The notes under the pieces are model-generated. The model was not told the origin of the DNA, did no database searches, and saw only the letters and a program-made list of their open reading frames with translations. A stretch of 64,000 nt of DNA from Myxococcales bacterium (lineage in GTDB: Bacteria; Myxococcota_A; Polyangia; Polyangiales; Ga0077539), in contig JAAFIF010000001.1 of the NCBI GenBank assembly GCA_013298625.1, forward strand, positions 124,001-188,000, written 5' to 3'. The translations under genes were made by a program, and so were the position numbers. Position 1 is the stretch's first letter, and every line of letters starts with the position of its first letter. Shown one piece after another: positions 8,724-16,969 of the stretch.

Positions 8724-8980
8724 GACACCTCCGCGACGCTGAGCGCGGTCAAGCGCTGCTCTTTGCGCGCCATACGGACGCACGCGAAGGCGACGAGCAC
8801 CGACGCGGCGCACAGCCACCAGAGCCCGCGCGAGCGAGCGCGCAGGGCGATCAGCGCGGCTCCCTCGCGGGCGGCGCGGGACGAGACGCTGCGAATCAGG
8901 GCCTCTATTGAATCATGGGGCGTGTTTTCAACAGGGTCGACTGCCGAGCGGACGGCCGAGCGGATGGCGTCATCGTTCAT
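8711..8980 (-). CDS. Small one-helix membrane protein, putative anti-sigma
   Basis: 89 residues. A charged cytoplasmic N-terminus (about 1-50) is followed by one hydrophobic helix, LWWLCAASVLVAFACV, and a short outer tail. Its start overlaps the stop of the sigma gene (ATGA at 8977-8980) and its end overlaps the Spy-like gene, so the three are probably translated as a coupled set. Size, topology and position fit an anti-sigma factor of the CnrY or zinc-free type; there is no HxxxCxxC zinc motif. The anti-sigma role is inferred from context only. Confidence 0.55.
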   Translation of the reverse strand: MNDDAIRSAVRSAVDPVENTPHDSIEALIRSVSSRAAREGAALIALRARSRGLWWLCAASVLVAFACVRMARKEQRLTALSVAEVSWSL

Positions 8981-9507
8981 GGTGAGAACCTCCGGCGAAG
9001 CGCGGCCCACGCGCGCAGGACGCGCTGTTCGATCGCGCCGTCCGAGCATTCGAGCGCCTCGGCGGCCTCGCGGATCGTGAGTCCTTCGAGCTCGCGCAGC
9101 ACCCACGCGGCGCGCTGCTCGGCAGAGAGCTGTTGCACGGCGTCGAGCGCGCGTCGGGCGTCGATGGCGTGCGCTGGGTCGGGCGAGTGCGAGAGCCCCT
9201 CGGGGTCGGCGGCGGCTTCGATGCGGCGCTCGCGGCGCTTGCGCTGGCGAAGGGCGTCGAGGGCAGCGCGCACGACGATGCGGTCGAGCCACGCTTGCAG
9301 CTGCGGCTGGGCGCCGCGAAAGCGCCCCTCGCGCAGCGCGACGAACGCGCGCGTAAAGGCCTCTTGCACGACGTCGTGCGCGTCCGCTTCGTGGGCGCAC
9401 ACGCGGGCGGCGATGCGAAGCGCGCGCGCGAAGGAGCCGCGGACGATGCGCTCGAACGCCTGAGGGTCGCCGTCGATCGCTCGCTGTACATCGTGGCTCT
9501 CCAGCAT
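8977..9507 (-). CDS. ECF RNA polymerase sigma factor
   Basis: 176 residues with the two ECF domains. Region 2 covers about residues 15-80 (EADAHDVVQEAFTRAFVALREG, with the DV.QEAF helix of region 2.2). Region 4 covers about 115-172 (LSAEQRAAWVLRELEGLTI, then EAAEALECSDGAIEQRVLRA as the helix-turn-helix). It heads the operon with a one-helix protein and a Spy-like protein, and probably activates its own operon when an envelope signal inactivates the inhibitor. The divergent hydrolase gene starts 133 bp away. Confidence 0.9.
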   Translation of the reverse strand: MLESHDVQRAIDGDPQAFERIVRGSFARALRIAARVCAHEADAHDVVQEAFTRAFVALREGRFRGAQPQLQAWLDRIVVRAALDALRQRKRRERRIEAAADPEGLSHSPDPAHAIDARRALDAVQQLSAEQRAAWVLRELEGLTIREAAEALECSDGAIEQRVLRAWAALRRRFSP

Positions 9508-9550
9508 CGGGTGGACCGCGGCCGTCTGCGTCGACGGCGCTCGAACCGAG

Positions 9551-9575
9551 TAGACGACGAGCGAGCGGGACTTCC
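9551..9575 (-). promoter_or_regulatory. Weak ECF-type promoter candidate
   Basis: On the minus strand, GGAAGTC (9575-9569) is followed after 14 bases by TCTA (9554-9551), 44 bp before the ECF sigma start. The shape resembles the GGAAC...TCTA pattern of envelope-stress ECF promoters, but the spacing is short. Confidence 0.2.
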
Positions 9576-9640
9576 TACGGGGGCAGCGAGCGAATTTTTC
9601 GGCGTAGGAGCAGGGCGGGGCGCGACGTCATGGGTTGCAC

Positions 9641-10852
9641 ATGAAGAGCAAGAGCATGGCGATGGTGTTGTGTGCGGCGAGCGCGGCGTGCGGCGGACCG
9701 GCGTCGAGCCCGGACGCAGCGGAGGACGCGGCGAGCGACGGCGCGATGGTGATGGACGCGGCGGTCGAGCGCGAGGCGAGCGTCGAGCCCGACGCGACGA
9801 GCGGTGATGGCGCGAGTGTGGATGCGGCTGTGCTGGCGCCGGTCGAGCGCGCGACGATCGCGCGGCGCACGGACTCGTGCGTGGGCGCGCCGACGGAGTT
9901 CGGCGCGTACGGAGCGATCACGCAGTACGACCGGTATGCGTTGGCCAACCCGGCGTGGGTGGGACCGAGTCCGACGGCGGTGCAGGTGTTCGCTCCGGTG
10001 GGCGGGGCGGCGACGCGGCCGGTGCTCTTCTACTCACACGCGTTCGGCGGCAGCGACTGGACGCGCGTGCGCTCGCTGATCGAGTTCTTGGTGAGCAACG
10101 ACTACGCGGTGGTGTTTACGCCGTATGCGACCTTGGGCGCGACGGTGTGCCAGCGGTACGACACCCTGTGGGGAGGGCACAGCCTCGCGGTCGATCGGCT
10201 CGGCGCGCGCGTGGGGATGGACACGACGCGCGTGGGCTTCATCGGCCACTCGTTTGGCGGAGGCGCGTCGCCGTGGCTCGCGACCGAAGCCGTGCGCGCG
10301 AGGGGGTGGGGCTCGAACGGCGTGTTCGTGATGCCCAACGCGCCCTGGTACTCGTTTCGAATGGACGCGGCGCGGTGGGCGACGCTGCCGGCGAGCGCGC
10401 GGCTGCACGTGATGGTGTTCGCCGACGACACGACCAACGATCATCGCATCGCGATCGAAGACCAGTGGACGCCGTTCTCGGGCGCGAAGCAGTGGATCAC
10501 GCTGGTGTCCGACCGCAACGATGCCTGCATGCTGAGCGCGGATCACGTCGTGCCTTCGACGGACTCGGATCGCATGGACAGCGTGCGGTTCGACGCGCTC
10601 GACACGTGGGGCGTGTGGCGACACGCGCACGCGGTCGCGGACTGCGCGCTGCGAGGCAGAGCTACGGCGTGCGCGCTCATCGACGGCAGCAATCCGCTCG
10701 CGCAAACAGCGATGGGAACATGGACCTCCAACGGAGCCCCCGTCGCGCGCGCTCAGCGCAGCGACGCGCCCACGGCGCCCATGCCGTCGAGCGCGTACAT
10801 GTTCTCGGTCACGCAGCGGTCCATGTATCCATGCGACGGGCGCGGGGGCTGA
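9641..10852 (+). CDS. Alpha/beta-hydrolase lipoprotein, cutinase/PETase-like
   Basis: 403 residues. The ATG at 9641 gives a short signal peptide with a lipobox-like ASAAC (Cys17) and an Asp/Ala/Ser-rich linker to about residue 70. The hydrolase domain shows the beta-strand/turn PVLFYSHAFGG (oxyanion region) and the nucleophile elbow GHSFGGGA with Ser204; a candidate His is in the DHVVP segment. The order of motifs fits dienelactone-hydrolase, chlorophyllase or polyester-hydrolase relatives. It probably acts on esters outside the cell or at the surface. The exact substrate is not readable from sequence. Confidence 0.7.
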   Translation: MKSKSMAMVLCAASAACGGPASSPDAAEDAASDGAMVMDAAVEREASVEPDATSGDGASVDAAVLAPVERATIARRTDSCVGAPTEFGAYGAITQYDRYALANPAWVGPSPTAVQVFAPVGGAATRPVLFYSHAFGGSDWTRVRSLIEFLVSNDYAVVFTPYATLGATVCQRYDTLWGGHSLAVDRLGARVGMDTTRVGFIGHSFGGGASPWLATEAVRARGWGSNGVFVMPNAPWYSFRMDAARWATLPASARLHVMVFADDTTNDHRIAIEDQWTPFSGAKQWITLVSDRNDACMLSADHVVPSTDSDRMDSVRFDALDTWGVWRHAHAVADCALRGRATACALIDGSNPLAQTAMGTWTSNGAPVARAQRSDAPTAPMPSSAYMFSVTQRSMYPCDGRGG

Positions 10853-10896
10853 TCGGCGCAATCGCTGCGCGACAGGTTTCGTCGCGCGATGGCCGG

Positions 10897-10902
10897 TATA
10901 AC
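10897..10902 (+). promoter_or_regulatory. TATAAC -10 box, possibly leaderless
   Basis: TATAAC at 10897-10902 lies only 10 bp before the ATG at 10913. If used, transcription would start within a few bases of that ATG and the mRNA would be almost leaderless. It also argues against the in-frame ATG at 10889 as the start. No good -35 hexamer is seen. Confidence 0.3.
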
Positions 10903-10912
10903 AACGGTCGCG

Positions 10913-11518
10913 ATGACAGACTTGTTTCGAGACAACGCGGCGGATTGGGATTCGAGGCCTGTACCGCAGCAGATTTCAGAGGGCGTGTTTCGGGCGATGA
11001 GCGAGGCGGTGGCCTTCGACGCCGGACACACGGTGATGGACTTCGGCGCGGGCACGGGGCTGATCGCGAGCAAGCTCGCGCCGCGCGTGGCGCAGGTGAT
11101 CGCCGTGGACGTGTCGCCCGCGATGCTCGAGCAGCTCGCGAAGAAGCCCGAGTTCGAAGCGAAGCTCACGGTGCGCTGCCAGAACATCATGGACGCTCCG
11201 CTCGACGAGCGCGCGGACGTGATCGTGAGCGCGATGGCGATGCACCACGTCGAGGACACTCGCGCGCTCATGCGAGCGCTCTTCGCGCACTTGCGCGCGG
11301 GCGGAACGATCGCCCTGGCGGACCTCGACACCGAGCGAGGGGACTTTCATCCGCCGGGGATCGAGGGCGTGTTTCACCACGGATTCGACCGCACGGCGCT
11401 GGGCGCGATGATCACCGAAGCGGGCTTCGCGAACGTGGCGTTTACGACGGCGTGCGAGGTCACCAAAGAAGCGAAGCGGTATCCGATCTTCTTGGTGACC
11501 GCGACGAAGCCCGCGTGA
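10913..11518 (+). CDS. Class I SAM-dependent methyltransferase
   Basis: 201 residues from the ATG at 10913. Motif I is VMDFGAGTGLIASKLA, with the acidic SAM ribose ligand in VIAVDVSPAM. The post-motif strand is ADVIVSAMAMHHVEDT, and GGTIALADLD is the later strand. These are typical of the Methyltransf_11/25 group that includes small-molecule and quinone methyltransferases. The acceptor cannot be told. No operon partner: the upstream hydrolase ends 60 bp earlier and the downstream SDR gene converges. Confidence 0.8.
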   Translation: MTDLFRDNAADWDSRPVPQQISEGVFRAMSEAVAFDAGHTVMDFGAGTGLIASKLAPRVAQVIAVDVSPAMLEQLAKKPEFEAKLTVRCQNIMDAPLDERADVIVSAMAMHHVEDTRALMRALFAHLRAGGTIALADLDTERGDFHPPGIEGVFHHGFDRTALGAMITEAGFANVAFTTACEVTKEAKRYPIFLVTATKPA

Positions 11519-11537
11519 GGGCGTTCGCGCTCGCGGC

Positions 11538-12389
11538 TCAGTTGCTCGAGCGCGCGGCGATGAGCTCTTCGCTCACCTTCCACAGGCGCTCTTGCGCAGA
11601 CTCGTCGAGGGCGCTCTTCGCCGCGGTTTTTTGCCGGGATTTCTCGAAGTACTTGCCGGTGACCTTGCCGCACTCCTCCGAGGTCGCGACGTGCAGCGAG
11701 CACTGCGCGCCCTGCGTCGGGCTGAGCAAGAACAAGTGAAAGATCTTCACGAGAAACTTCGGGTACGCGCGGGCCAGCTCGGTCGCGACGACGCCAGGGT
11801 GCACCGAGTTGACGGTGATCCCGTCCTTCTCGACGCGGCGCGCGAGGGCGTTGGCGAACAGGACGTTGGCGAGCTTCGACTGGTTGTACGCGGTGGGGCC
11901 GCTAAACGAGACGCGCTCGTGCTGAAGGTCGTCCCAGAGCATCTTGCCCTGGTAGTGCAGCGCCGAAGAGAGCACGACGACCCGCGCCGGCGCGCTCTTC
12001 TTCAAGACCGGCAGCAGCTCGTTGGTGAGCAGAAACGTCCCGAGATGATTGGTGCCAAAGGTGGTCTCGAAGCCGTCTTTGGTCGTCGAGCGCGCGGTGG
12101 TCCAGACGCCGGCGTTGTTCACCAGGATGTCGAGCCGCGGATACTTCTCTTGAAACTCACGGGCGAACGCGCGCACCGACGCGAGGTCGCCGAGGTCGAG
12201 CTTCATGAGGGCGATGTCCGAGCGCCCGGTGCTCGCTGCGATTTCAGCGCGCGCCGCTTCGCCTTTGGTCAGGTCGCGGACCGCCATCACCACGGTGGCG
12301 CCCTGTTGAGCGAGACCGCGGGCGGTCTCCTTGCCGATTCCGGTGTTGGAGCCGGTGACGATACAGACCTTGCCTTCGAATTTTGCCAT
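11538..12389 (-). CDS. Short-chain dehydrogenase/reductase
   Basis: 283 residues of the classical SDR fold using NAD(P). The cofactor motif TGSNTGIG is at 12-19, the structural NNAG at 91-94, catalytic Ser near 142 and the YxxxK pair at Tyr168/Lys172 (YNQSK). Arg38 after the second strand suggests a preference for NADP(H). It is closest in style to the retinol-dehydrogenase/WWOX-like group, which reduce lipid-type carbonyls; the real substrate is unknown. It lies 69 bp downstream of the Uma2-like gene on the same strand. Confidence 0.88.
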   Translation of the reverse strand: MAKFEGKVCIVTGSNTGIGKETARGLAQQGATVVMAVRDLTKGEAARAEIAASTGRSDIALMKLDLGDLASVRAFAREFQEKYPRLDILVNNAGVWTTARSTTKDGFETTFGTNHLGTFLLTNELLPVLKKSAPARVVVLSSALHYQGKMLWDDLQHERVSFSGPTAYNQSKLANVLFANALARRVEKDGITVNSVHPGVVATELARAYPKFLVKIFHLFLLSPTQGAQCSLHVATSEECGKVTGKYFEKSRQKTAAKSALDESAQERLWKVSEELIAARSSN

Positions 12390-12458
12390 GCGCGACCCGG
12401 TGTAGCGCCGCCCTGCCCCCGCTGTGTAAAGAACGGATAATTCCGCGTTGAATTGAAA

Positions 12459-13301
12459 TCAGCCGAAGGCTGCTTCGATCACCGCGGCGGGCTGCGACGC
12501 CAGCTTGATCAGCGCGAGCGCACGGCCGGCGCGGACCTCGTCGCGCACGTGGGCGGATTCTGCGGCGCGAAGGGCTCGCCCCAGCGCGGATTCGAGCATC
12601 GCGACCACGAGCGCGAGCTGGCCTTCTTGGCGGCCCGCTTCACGACCCTCTTCGCGGCCCTCTTCGCGGCCCGCTTCACGACCCTCTTCACGACCCTCTT
12701 CGCGCACCTGATCGATGTCTTTGTAGCCCGCGCGGAGCAGGAGGTTGCGCATGCTGACGTCGAGCGCGACGCGGCGATCCCAGAGCGCGGCGGCGGGCAT
12801 TTTCTCCTGTAGAATTCCCGGTGCTTCGAGGTTGGACTCGGCCGTGTGCACCGTCATGGCGTCGGCAGATGTGTAGACTTCGACGCGGCGCGGACCGACG
12901 AGGCGGACGACCCAAACGAACTTCGATCCAGCGCCGAAGTACTCTTCGATCTTCGTCTGCAGATCGGCTTCTTTGGTTCCTTCGTCAGCGTACTCGACGG
13001 CGAGCGGCGGGGCGCCCTTCGCCCAACCTGGGCGATCCGCAGGGACGCCGCCCACGCTCACGTCCGGCGCGCGCACGGTGTCCTCGGCCAGCTTGTGGCC
13101 CACGTCGATGCCCATCTCGACCACCATCGGGTCCGTCGCCAGCGGAAGGGCGCCGATCACGTTGGCCGCGCCGTGTCGCGTGCCCGCAGGGGCGAGCTGC
13201 ACCGGGTGTCCTCGAGAGATCTCGTAGTAGCCGCCGGGCTCGAGTCCGTCCGCCCGAAACGGCCCTGGCTCGATGTGCTTTCGACGCGTCTCGTTGCTCA
13301 T
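12459..13301 (-). CDS. Uma2-family (DUF820) protein with EGRE repeat tail
   Basis: 280 residues. The core (about 20-190) has the Uma2 pattern of the PD-(D/E)XK nuclease superfamily: RAPDVSV, PPLAVEYADEG and KIEEYFGAGSKFVWVV. The strand order fits, so nuclease ancestry is likely. After the core, a charged tail made of REEGREEG/REAG units (about residues 207-230, from 12-bp DNA repeats) leads to a helical C-terminus. Uma2 proteins are common in cyanobacteria and myxobacteria, and their function is poorly known. The EGRE tail is also seen in Rpn/PD-(D/E)XK transposase-like nucleases. Confidence 0.75.
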   Translation of the reverse strand: MSNETRRKHIEPGPFRADGLEPGGYYEISRGHPVQLAPAGTRHGAANVIGALPLATDPMVVEMGIDVGHKLAEDTVRAPDVSVGGVPADRPGWAKGAPPLAVEYADEGTKEADLQTKIEEYFGAGSKFVWVVRLVGPRRVEVYTSADAMTVHTAESNLEAPGILQEKMPAAALWDRRVALDVSMRNLLLRAGYKDIDQVREEGREEGREAGREEGREEGREAGRQEGQLALVVAMLESALGRALRAAESAHVRDEVRAGRALALIKLASQPAAVIEAAFG

Positions 13302-13325
13302 GAGTTGCGACGAGTGTAGCGCGGA

Positions 13326-14573
13326 TCAGCGCACGCGGACGGCGGCCTGCCCCGTGAGCCAGCTGATCGAGAGCCACTCGAGGTTCCATCCCCAGCGGGC
13401 GCACGACTCGGTCAGCGCGCGGTGCTCGTGCTCGGCCCACTGCTCGTTGCCGATCAGCTCGTCGAAGAGCAGGACGCACCCCGCGTTGATCCTCGGCGCG
13501 AGCGCGTCGAGCGCACACTTCGCGCTCGAGTACAGGTCGCTGTCGATGTGCACGAGCCTCGGCGAGCGATCGAGGCTCGCGACGAACGCGGGCAACGTCT
13601 GCTCGAACCATCCCACGTGCAGCTCGACGTTGGACGGCAGCTCGGGCGGCGTGCGGTCCATCGAAAACGCGCCCGCGGGCATCGCGCAGAACGCCTCGGG
13701 GAGCCCCGCGAAGCTGTCGAATCCGTGCACCGTCGTGCACGCTTCTGCGAGCACCCTGGTGCTGGCGCCGAAGCGCACGCCGAACTCGAGCACCGGGCCG
13801 TCGAGCGCGCTCTCACGGACGGCGTGAAGGATGGCCGCGCGCTTGTTGGCGAACGCCGTCGCGCCGTCGCGCACGCGCTCGATCGCGAGGGCGAGCGCCG
13901 AGCGCCAGGCGGGGCTGAGCGCCGAGAGCGCGGCGGTAGAGGGCTCGTCGCGAAGGGCCGCGAGGGGCGCGTACGCGATGGCGGCTTGAGCGTAGGTGGG
14001 GTCGAGCGCGAGCGCCTCGCGCGCGGGTTCGATGCAGCGGTCGATCGCAGCGAGAGAGAAGAGCGCGCGGTGCAGCTCGAGCCACGCGGAGGGGTCGTCG
14101 GGAGCGCGCACGGTGGCTTCGCGGGCAGCGGCGATCGCGCGGTCGGGCGCGGCGCGCTCGGCGCACGCGCGGCTGAGCGAGAGCCAGGCGCCGACGAGCG
14201 ACGGGTCGAGCGAGACCGCGGCTTCGAGGGCGTCGATGCCGTTGTGCAGCGAGCCGATCGAACAGAGACCGATGCCGATGTCGCGGAGCGCGCGGGCGTT
14301 GTCGCTGGCGAGGCCGCGGGCGCGCGCATAGGCAGCGGATGCGTCGCGGGCGTGACCGAGCTGCACTTCGACCGCGGCGAGGTTGAGCCACCCGTCGAGC
14401 GAGCGCGCGCATTGATCGACGGCCGAGAGGTACCGTTCGCGAGCCTCGATGAAGCGGCCGTGCTTGTGGGCGTTGAGCGCGCTTCGCAGCGGCTCCGAGG
14501 GCTCCGAGGCCTCGTAGCGGACAGGGCGCTTCTTGGCTCCCCCCGCGCGTGTGCGGCGCGGCGCGGCGCTCAC
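13326..14573 (-). CDS. TPR protein with TylF-type methyltransferase domain
   Basis: 415 residues from a GTG whose last two bases begin the upstream stop (GTGA, 14573-14570), so it is translationally coupled. The N-terminal half is four to five TPR helical pairs (for example GRFIEARERYLSAV, then GWLNLAAVEVQLGHARDASAAY). The C-terminal half resembles the macrocin O-methyltransferase TylF: VLEFGVRFGASTRVLA, HGFDSFAGLPEAF, LVHIDSDLYSS and LLFDELIGN. TylF enzymes methylate sugar hydroxyls; TPR fusions are seen with polysaccharide or glycopeptide loci. Substrate unknown. Confidence 0.8.
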   Translation of the reverse strand: MSAAPRRTRAGGAKKRPVRYEASEPSEPLRSALNAHKHGRFIEARERYLSAVDQCARSLDGWLNLAAVEVQLGHARDASAAYARARGLASDNARALRDIGIGLCSIGSLHNGIDALEAAVSLDPSLVGAWLSLSRACAERAAPDRAIAAAREATVRAPDDPSAWLELHRALFSLAAIDRCIEPAREALALDPTYAQAAIAYAPLAALRDEPSTAALSALSPAWRSALALAIERVRDGATAFANKRAAILHAVRESALDGPVLEFGVRFGASTRVLAEACTTVHGFDSFAGLPEAFCAMPAGAFSMDRTPPELPSNVELHVGWFEQTLPAFVASLDRSPRLVHIDSDLYSSAKCALDALAPRINAGCVLLFDELIGNEQWAEHEHRALTESCARWGWNLEWLSISWLTGQAAVRVR

Positions 14574-15703
14574 GGAGCGCTCGCGAGGACGAGCGCGCGC
14601 ACCGCGTCGCGCCATCGATCGTCGAGCTCGTGAAACTTCTCGCTGTTGAGCCCGACGGCGACGAAGGCGGCGCAGTCCATGTGCGGAAGCGCCGGGGACT
14701 CTGCGGGATCGAGCGCTGTTGGTTGCAGGCTGTAGAGGTCGACGGTGACGCCGCGCGCGACGCCGTCGATCCAGGCCCAGAGCGTGGGGATGCTGGTGTT
14801 GCGTTGGTACGCGAGCGCGCCGCTGAGGAGCTTGTCGTAGAGCGCGCCCACCTCTGCTTCGGACGCGTCGATCTGCGCGCGCTGGGCGCTGGTGAAGGTG
14901 CGCACGCGGGTCGATGGATTGGCGAACAGCGCGTGGGCGACGGCCCAAGACCGTTGGTACAGCGAGCACTCGACCACGGACGCGCGGCGATCATGGGCGT
15001 GATCCCAAAACGAGATCCACGGCGCGCGGCGTCCGAGGCAGACGCCGGACTTCGCTTCGGGCTCTCCGACGTAGTGCGCTGGGTCTGCGGCGAGCTCGTC
15101 GAGCATGGCGGCGTGACGCGCGAGGTGATCGCGCGCGCGCGCGGCGAGGGCGCGGTGCTCGTCGGTGACAGCGCACACGGCAGAGAGCGCGATGGGCAGC
15201 GATTCGAGCAGCGAAATCGCCGCAGGGTCGAGGCGCTCGACACGGGTGAGCGTGGCGCCGCGCCGACGCACCCAGAACACATCCGCGCCGTCGCCCACGA
15301 CCACGTTGCGGACGCCTTCTTCGACGCCGGGATACCAGTCGTCGAGGCTGAGCTCTTGCGAGCGGACGCGATCGAGCGTCTCGATCGCGGGGACGTGCTC
15401 TTGTGGCGCGAGCATCCAGCTCGAGATCGAGACGGGGTCGTCGGATCGAGCAGCGAGCGGGAGCAGCGCGCGGTCGAGCGCGGCGAGGTCGAGCTCGGTG
15501 CGCTCGGTGCTTCCGTATTGGCCGTGGCCTGCCTCGAAGGCGTGCCAACGATCGCAGCGGACGTAGGTCTCGAAGCCGAGCGACTGGAGCGTGCTCTGAT
15601 CGGTCTCGCAGTAGGGGATGGAGGTCTCGGGGATCCGCAGCACGAGGCCGAGGTCCAAGAGAGATTTCCATCGGGCCACGCGTTGATCGGCGGACAGCGT
15701 CAT
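14570..15703 (-). CDS. Conserved hypothetical, 377 aa
   Basis: The chosen ATG at 15703 leaves 71 bp to the divergent pentapeptide gene; the frame is open to 15784, but that part has poor coding character. The protein is soluble, with no signal peptide, and rich in Trp and acidic residues (SLDDWYPGVEEGVRN, ADVFWVRRRGATLTRVE). The short strand/charged turns could be a SMI1/KNR4-like or immunity-type fold, but this is only an impression. It is coupled to the TPR-TylF gene by a GTGA overlap, so the two are likely to work together. Function unknown. Confidence 0.6.
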   Translation of the reverse strand: MTLSADQRVARWKSLLDLGLVLRIPETSIPYCETDQSTLQSLGFETYVRCDRWHAFEAGHGQYGSTERTELDLAALDRALLPLAARSDDPVSISSWMLAPQEHVPAIETLDRVRSQELSLDDWYPGVEEGVRNVVVGDGADVFWVRRRGATLTRVERLDPAAISLLESLPIALSAVCAVTDEHRALAARARDHLARHAAMLDELAADPAHYVGEPEAKSGVCLGRRAPWISFWDHAHDRRASVVECSLYQRSWAVAHALFANPSTRVRTFTSAQRAQIDASEAEVGALYDKLLSGALAYQRNTSIPTLWAWIDGVARGVTVDLYSLQPTALDPAESPALPHMDCAAFVAVGLNSEKFHELDDRWRDAVRALVLASAP

Positions 15704-15774
15704 GGAGAGAGTCGGGAGGGTACCGGAGAAGCGCGCGCAGGGCTGCGCGGAGGTGCTACCGTTTCGCTCGACGC

Positions 15775-16242
15775 ATGGCCCCATCGCCCGATCGAGATCA
15801 CACCGGCGCAGACCTGCGCGCGGCGCGCTACGAAGACTGCGACCTGCGCGACGCAGTGATGATCGAATGTTCGCTGGAGAAATGCACGCTCCGCGACGTG
15901 TCCCTGAAGGGTGCGACGCTGGACGACGTCTCGCTGTCGGACAGCTCGATCCGCAACGCGTCCTTCGAGCGAGCGGCGCTCGACGACGTGAACCTCGGGC
16001 GCAGCAAGGTGAGCAACGCGTCGTTCGAAGGGGCGACGTTCGACGACGTCTCGCTGAAGGACGTCTCGCTGAAGAACGTCGACGCGACGGGGGCGCGCCT
16101 CGAGGACTGCAACCTCGAAGGCGCCACGCTGCGCGACGTGTCTCTGAAGAACGTGGTGATCGAAGAGGCCGACATCGACGGCCTGATCATCAACGGCGTG
16201 CGCATCGACGAGCTGCTTCGCGCGGCGAGCAAGAAGGAGTAG
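15775..16242 (+). CDS. Pentapeptide-repeat protein
   Basis: 155 residues. From about residue 10 to 145 it is built of pentapeptide-like repeats of the A(D/N)Lxx or xSLKx type (CSLEK, CTLRD, VSLKG, ATLDD, VSLSD, ASFER), predicted to form a right-handed quadrilateral beta-helix. DVSLK-type units occur several times, so the repeats are recent and regular. Such proteins can bind DNA-like surfaces (as in gyrase-binding Qnr/MfpA) or act as scaffolds; nothing here shows which. First gene of a four-gene operon; the next start is 7 bp away. Confidence 0.85.
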   Translation: MAPSPDRDHTGADLRAARYEDCDLRDAVMIECSLEKCTLRDVSLKGATLDDVSLSDSSIRNASFERAALDDVNLGRSKVSNASFEGATFDDVSLKDVSLKNVDATGARLEDCNLEGATLRDVSLKNVVIEEADIDGLIINGVRIDELLRAASKKE

Positions 16243-16249
16243 CGCGGCC

Positions 16250-16969
16250 GTGGCAGGGACGACCGAGGACCAGCGGCTCGCGCTCGCCAACCTCTATGCG
16301 CTCTCGCGCGCGGCGCTGTGGGCGAAGGACGCGGACACGCACCGCGGCTACCTCGAAGCGCTCGCGGATTTGAGCCCCGATGCGCCCGACGCGGGGCCAG
16401 ACCCGCGCGACGATGGGGTGTTGCTCGAAGGGTTCAGCGAGGAGCTCGGCGTGCTGCGGCGCATGGGCGCGCAGGTGCGCGGGGTGTTGCTCGGCGCGGG
16501 CTCGCACGAGGACACGGTCGTGCGCGAGGTCGTCTCGCTCGTGCGCGCGCTCGACGGGGCCGCGGCGTGGACCGAGAAGAAGTGGACGTCGCGCATCGAG
16601 CCGGCGCTGGCGGCGACGCGGGCAGACCTGTCGCGAGACGTGGTCTTCGCGCGGCCGGTGCGCGCGCCAAAGAGCGAGGACCCGCTCGCGTACGTGCGTC
16701 GCTGGGGCGGGCTGCGATCGCTCGAGCTCAACGCGTTTGCCGCGGCATTTACCAGGGACGGGACGCACTCAGCCGCGGTCAAAGCGACGGCGCAAGGGCG
16801 GGACGCGGGGGCGTTTCGCTTCGCGCTGGCGACGAGCAACGCGGCGCTCTCGCTCGCGCGCGAGGCGGACCCAGAGAGCGACGACGCTCGCGGGCTTCGC
16901 GCGGACGTCGAGCGCGTCGAAGCCGCGATGGTGGTGCTGCTGGCCAACCTGGTCGCCGCGGGTCGATGA
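16250..16969 (+). CDS. Hypothetical helical protein
   Basis: 239 residues from a GTG start 7 bp after the pentapeptide gene. No signal peptide. Predicted largely alpha-helical, with Ala/Arg/Glu-rich heptad-like stretches (LRRMGAQVRGVLLGA, EDTVVREVVSLVRAL). No recognised domain. Its stop overlaps the next start (ATGA at 16966-16969), so the two proteins are probably made in fixed ratio. Function unknown; the operon context suggests an intracellular role. Confidence 0.6.
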   Translation: MAGTTEDQRLALANLYALSRAALWAKDADTHRGYLEALADLSPDAPDAGPDPRDDGVLLEGFSEELGVLRRMGAQVRGVLLGAGSHEDTVVREVVSLVRALDGAAAWTEKKWTSRIEPALAATRADLSRDVVFARPVRAPKSEDPLAYVRRWGGLRSLELNAFAAAFTRDGTHSAAVKATAQGRDAGAFRFALATSNAALSLAREADPESDDARGLRADVERVEAAMVVLLANLVAAGR

